Assembly (NCBI GenBank): GCA_027922465.2
Contig: BQMF02000219.1
Span: 596,301-660,300, forward strand
Direction: 5' to 3'
Origin: Turritopsis dohrnii
Taxonomy: Eukaryota > Cnidaria > Hydrozoa > Anthoathecata > Oceaniidae
Length of the DNA: 64,000 bases
Both the position numbers and the translations under genes were made by a program. Shown here piece by piece: positions 60,341 through 64,000 of the stretch (the first letter of the stretch is position 1; each line of letters opens with the position of its first letter). Below the pieces are notes generated by a model. It was not told where the DNA came from and made no database searches. It saw only the letters and a program-made list of their open reading frames with translations.

Positions 60341-63300
60341 TTATGATCGCGATAGCCAGGCGTTTGGCGGAGAAGGCGCTTGAGACGCATGGGGTGCTGA
60401 AACAGTACCAGCCCATAACTTATCATTACCATTAACTTCCACGGAGAACTGATCTAATACTGAAAGACCACGCCCTAAGCGTGTCAATCCCGGAGGTGGC
60501 GTCATGTGGTTCATCGCTGAATTAGTTGTGGGTGGATCACGTGATATTTCCCCAGGGCGTCGTAAGTTGGCGGTCATCGCCCCTCGTCCACGTCCACGTC
60601 CCCTTGCTCGCCCACGCCCTGGCGTTATTCTTGGAGGTGAATGTTCGGGTGCATTATTACTTTCGTCACTCGCTGTGTCTACCTCTCTCACCGCAGAACC
60701 TCCACGTAAAGTTTGCCAACGTTTTTTGTACTCCATTTCTCGACGCAATCTTTCATCCTCTTCGACGCTTCCTCGCTGGTTTTCCACATTTTGATTTTCT
60801 GCTATTTTACATTTTTGAACAAGCTCTGCAACTTGTGTTGTAGTGGATTGGTACGGACGAGCAGCTGGCTGACTGAAATTCCGTGATTGGTGCGTTGTGT
60901 GCATGGCAGTATAACATTCTTCTTTGTTGCGTGGAGGTAAGTGATTTTCTGTGATCTGAATCTCGAAATTCTTACAAAAGTAACTGGAGATGCAGTAACT
61001 GAAAGTAGTGAATATAAAAAAACGTAATATCGAAATATCATCGTGGTGTCCCCAAACCTTTCAACAACTAAAATAACAAACAAAAAATAGGAAAATAAGA
61101 AAACGTACCACGCCTTTTTGACATTGGCCAGCGCACAAAACATCGAGTCATTTTCCTCGTGCCATTCGCATCTGAAACAAAAACAATTGTTTAGAAGGTA
61201 ACACTCTAAAGAATCCCAAAAATGAACCAAGTGTGTTAAGCATACCATAATAATGGGGGCATCATTATTATAATTATTATAATGTATTCGAGAATACGTA
61301 AGAATCTTATAGAATTTAATCTAACCCAGTTCCTGAATCCCAATCGAAGATGGTGGACGAAAGTAGCATAGTAGCATCTTGAAGACTTTTGGAGAAACTC
61401 AGAGGTTCCCCATCCAGATGTGATTCCAAGTCGAGAATCAAACCTTCCATTTCGTATATACGACGAAGGTTGTTATGACGACCTAGATAGTCAACAAATA
61501 TGTTCGTGCAGTGCGCACTGCCAAGAACTCTAATGTTAAACAGTGAGATTGCAGGACATACCTGCATTTTGGGCGAGCCATCTCATACATCCTTCTACAC
61601 GCTGGCACTCAGCTTTCTACATAAGAAGATACAAGATTGTTTAAGCAATACCTCACGATGAATACATGCGCATACAAAACACGTCCAAATGATTTTGTCT
61701 GTCCTGAAGAATAGGAGGAATGCTTACCTTGACGTGTATTGGTGGGAGTTGTTGACTGCCCCGAGTTAAGAAATGCAATAATCCATCAAATATGTGTGTG
61801 CAAGTGTCATGAGGTTCTGCTAAACCTTCACAAGGAATTTTGTGGGTATCTTCACCTAAACGATAGATAGATAAAGATGGTAAGAGATATGGTACCAAGA
61901 AGCAATAAAAAACCACGACGAGATATCAGGAACAGAACATTCACATGGTCACCTTGTAGTAAATACAAGTTATGTTTGCTTTTAACCGTTAAATTTATTT
62001 CTTCGGGTGATATGCCTTGTTTTTCCAGATGATTTTGAGGAACTTTTAACCAAGACGTTTGGCTGGTTAGAGATAAGTAGATGTATACATCCTCACTCTT
62101 TACATCTTTATATACATCTTTAATTTTGGTAAAAAAATGGTAAATCTATATACCGTATTTCCTCTAATGAATGACGCCCTCTGATAAACGCCGCACTTAC
62201 AGCCAAGCATTAGTAGTAAACGCCGCCCTCTAACAAACGCCACATCTTGAAAAGCGGCATTTATTAGAAAACAGGCTAAACAAGAATTAGTTTAATAGTT
62301 TCATTTGTTTTCTATCAACAAATTCTTCCACGTTTGCATGAATATTTGATGTGTAATCAATTTCTATAAAAGTTTTCATCATACGGCGACAGTGATTTTG
62401 CTCTTCTTTGACATTTTTGTGAACATATCTTCTGTGTAAAACATTTTCACACAATCTTTTTCAACCTTTTTAAGGATAATGAAACATTATTGTTTAAGTT
62501 TGCTTCTGTCCATTGCGTCATTTTGTAATAAACGCCGCCCTCTATTAAAAGCGGCGTCCAAAAGCTGGAATTTGTGATAAATGCTGTGGCGTTCATTAGA
62601 GGAAATATGGTACTTGGTAGGCTCTTCATATGAAACTTGAAGACAAATTGCCTCACTTGTTTGTTGTGCTTTGTATCGATATCCAACAGGGATAAGTCCT
62701 GAAAAAAAACATACCACTTCATTTAACTGTTCAGTTTATGGTGCCTTATAGTTAACTAATTTTTTACCAGGGTTGATGAATTTCCGCCATGTTCTCTCAA
62801 TACCATTGATCAAACTGAACTGAACAGCTGCCACTTCAACTGGTTGGTACTCTGGCTCCTCAAGCAGACATATGAACGAGATAAAGAAGAATTTCTGTTC
62901 AAGAACGTCTGAAAAAAGAAAAAGGCACTACTATTTCAGAAACAAACACTTAAATGACAGTAGTCAGTGAACCATTCGATTTTAAGATGACTTGCACACA
63001 GAGAACATTTTTACCTTTTCCTTTTGGAAAGGACATGAACACCTCTTCTCTTTCGCATCTCCGTCTGTTTTCACTTAGCTGAGCAATATTATTATGACGA
63101 TCCTGACATGACAGAATTAAAAAGTAAAACTGATTCTTGATTTGTTCAACATTACAGGGTATTCAAAAATCTCATTGAAATCAAATAGTGACAAAAACAA
63201 CACATAGTCTGGTTTATTATCATCTACCTTTATGAAATCTTTTAACACTTTCACACATGTCTGTAATCGATTCTATACATCATAGTTTAATAAACAAATC

Positions 63301-63452
63301 TTAAATATATAACCTACTGAAATCAATTCCCCATTACAATCTCGGCGATTATTTTGTGCAGGTCTTTGATATTTTCCAGTTATACATGTCTGTTTTCCCA
63401 TTCATATTTTGCCTTTTCTTTGTAATACTTCCTTCTCATCTTTTGGCAGATT
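60341..63452 (-). CDS. MAEL: Maelstrom, piRNA-pathway protein (5' end beyond window)
   Basis: Minus-strand exons: 63452-63386, 63102-63015, 62908-62768, 62698-62657, 61855-61728, 61616-61562, 61482-61326, 61171-61109 and 60998-60341. All phases join, giving 465 residues here. The first exon is the end of an HMG box (KYYKEKAKYEWENRH). The MAEL domain follows: FFFISFICLLEEPEYQPVEV, WRKFINPG, LIPVGYRYKAQ, EDTHKIPCEGL, LPPIHVK, CEWHEENDSMFCALANVKKA, CYCISSYF and IQITENHLP. MAEL acts in transposon silencing in the animal germ line, downstream of or alongside PIWI proteins, in nuage and nucleus. The tail holds PGRGRARGRGRGRG, a possible arginine-methylation and Tudor-binding segment. Start and first HMG-box exon(s) lie right of base 64000. 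The donor after 61326 (GTTAGA) is weak but required by phase. Confidence 0.94.
62151..62612. repeat. 462-bp MITE in a MAEL intron, TACCGTATTTCCTCTAAT ends
   Basis: The left end TACCGTATTTCCTCTAATGA is matched in inverse at the right with one change. The interior repeats AAACGCCGCCCTCT-like units several times. It sits in the intron between exons 62698-62657 and 61855-61728, 45 bases from the donor. It is related in ends and internal units to 25380-25790. Confidence 0.8.
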
Positions 63453-63649
63453 CTACAAAAGGATTTTAATATTCTTAAGAAAATGATGAATTGAATATAA
63501 AGAATTTTAAAGGTATAATTATTTTGTTGATTTCAACCCGACTTTCAAAACGACTGATTTTTATTCTTCCTAGTTCCATTTTTGTCATTTTATTTTATTT
63601 GCTTATTATAAGTATATATTATATATTATAAAAAGTATATACAATGAAT
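63453..63649. other. MAEL intron, AT-rich
   Basis: Intronic DNA upstream of the HMG-box exon; no feature recognised. Confidence 0.5.
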
Positions 63650-63939
63650 TAAATGCCTCCTATTATGGCCAGACCAACAGACATCTACATGTTCGCATAA
63701 GTGAACACAAGGGAATTTCAGCACTTACAGCTGAGTCAATTAACCCAACCTTCTGCCATTAGTGACCACCTCAAAGAATGCCGTCATCATACTTCTTTTC
63801 AAGACTTATCAACATTTTGGCATCTGGGGATAATACATATCAACTCGAGATCAAAGAGAGTTCTATTCATAATGAAAGATAATCCCCCTTTGAATAGAGC
63901 CATTAAATCAGCTCCATTGTATTTATTCGACACAGTGTG
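63650..63939 (+). pseudogene. GIY-YIG retroelement tail, decayed
   Basis: YYGQTNRHLHVRISEHKGIS, then after a frame change SAISDHLKECRHHTSFQDL, then LFIMKDNPPLNRAIKSAPLY and LFDTV before TGA. The Y-Y-G-x-T-x-R, R-x-x-E-H and N-R-x-I-x-S-A-P-L-Y-L-F order is the common GIY-YIG end of retroelement polyproteins in animal genomes. It lies inside a MAEL intron on the opposite strand. Several lesions make it inactive. Confidence 0.7.
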
Positions 63940-64000
63940 AATTTTTATATCACGTACAATAATTAGTCAATTACAGGCCTTGTCATAACAGGCGCGCGAT

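Noticed and set aside
60504..60843. Plus-strand frames opposite the MAEL tail
   Set aside because: Shadows of the GRG-rich coding exon on the other strand.
61483..61567. Longer MAEL exon reading VLGSAHCTNIFVDYLG
   Set aside because: That frame does not continue from the upstream exon. A 79-base intron ending at CTATCTAG restores phase and the conserved alignment.
62612..62660. MAEL splice donor formed at the edge of the MITE (AAG/GTACCATA)
   Set aside because: A stronger donor, GTGAGG at 62656, ends the exon one base into a codon and joins in phase to the next exon, giving YKAQQTSEDTHKIP, which aligns with known MAEL. The MITE is simply intronic.

Overview
The window is AT-rich animal DNA. 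Genes are split into many short exons by GT-AG introns, and most of the remaining sequence is transposable elements and their decayed copies. Maelstrom and SERP1/RAMP4 are animal-type genes. The retroelement repertoire and the lone Ig-like receptor suggest an early-branching invertebrate, most likely a cnidarian (possibly a hydrozoan). That assignment is inference, not something the sequence proves.

Host genes I can support, left to right: (1) a 28-exon plus-strand gene at about 6.9-15.6 kb encoding a calponin-homology-like plus ankyrin-repeat protein of about 872 residues; (2) SERP1/RAMP4, three exons on the minus strand (17.4-18.1 kb), complete at 65 residues; (3) mannose-6-phosphate isomerase (MPI), six coding exons on the plus strand (27.0-29.6 kb), lacking only a tiny first coding exon; (4) an intronless class A G-protein-coupled receptor on the minus strand (41.4-42.7 kb); (5) a type I membrane protein with a signal peptide, an Ig-like ectodomain, one or two transmembrane exons and a long cytoplasmic tail (46.7-54.0 kb), whose long third intron may hold a second small gene with a death-effector-like segment; (6) Maelstrom (MAEL), minus strand, nine exons (60.3-63.5 kb), running off the right edge. 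I derived exon borders by hand from splice consensus and reading-frame phase. For SERP1, MPI and MAEL they also agree with conserved protein blocks.

Mobile DNA: a decayed CR1-like LINE (1.9-5.4 kb); a large LINE inside a pair of 43-bp inverted repeats (19.1-23.4 kb); a mariner remnant (24.0-25.0 kb); GIY-YIG remnants (31.3-31.9 and 63.65-63.94 kb); a TA-flanked MITE holding two tandem Helentron/HINE-like copies (32.7-35.7 kb); a three-level nest in which a P-like MITE holds a LINE that holds a second P-like MITE (36.0-39.8 kb); and a family with long inverted ends built from CGG-N-N-AAAA subrepeats. In that family each copy uses a single variant of the subrepeat. One copy encloses a HIRAN-like reading frame (49.3-50.4 kb). 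Another encloses a nearly intact RLE-type LINE and lies between 21-bp direct repeats (55.3-59.5 kb). This last family is the most unusual thing in the window.

I saw no rRNA, tRNA, CRISPR array or bacterial-type operon.
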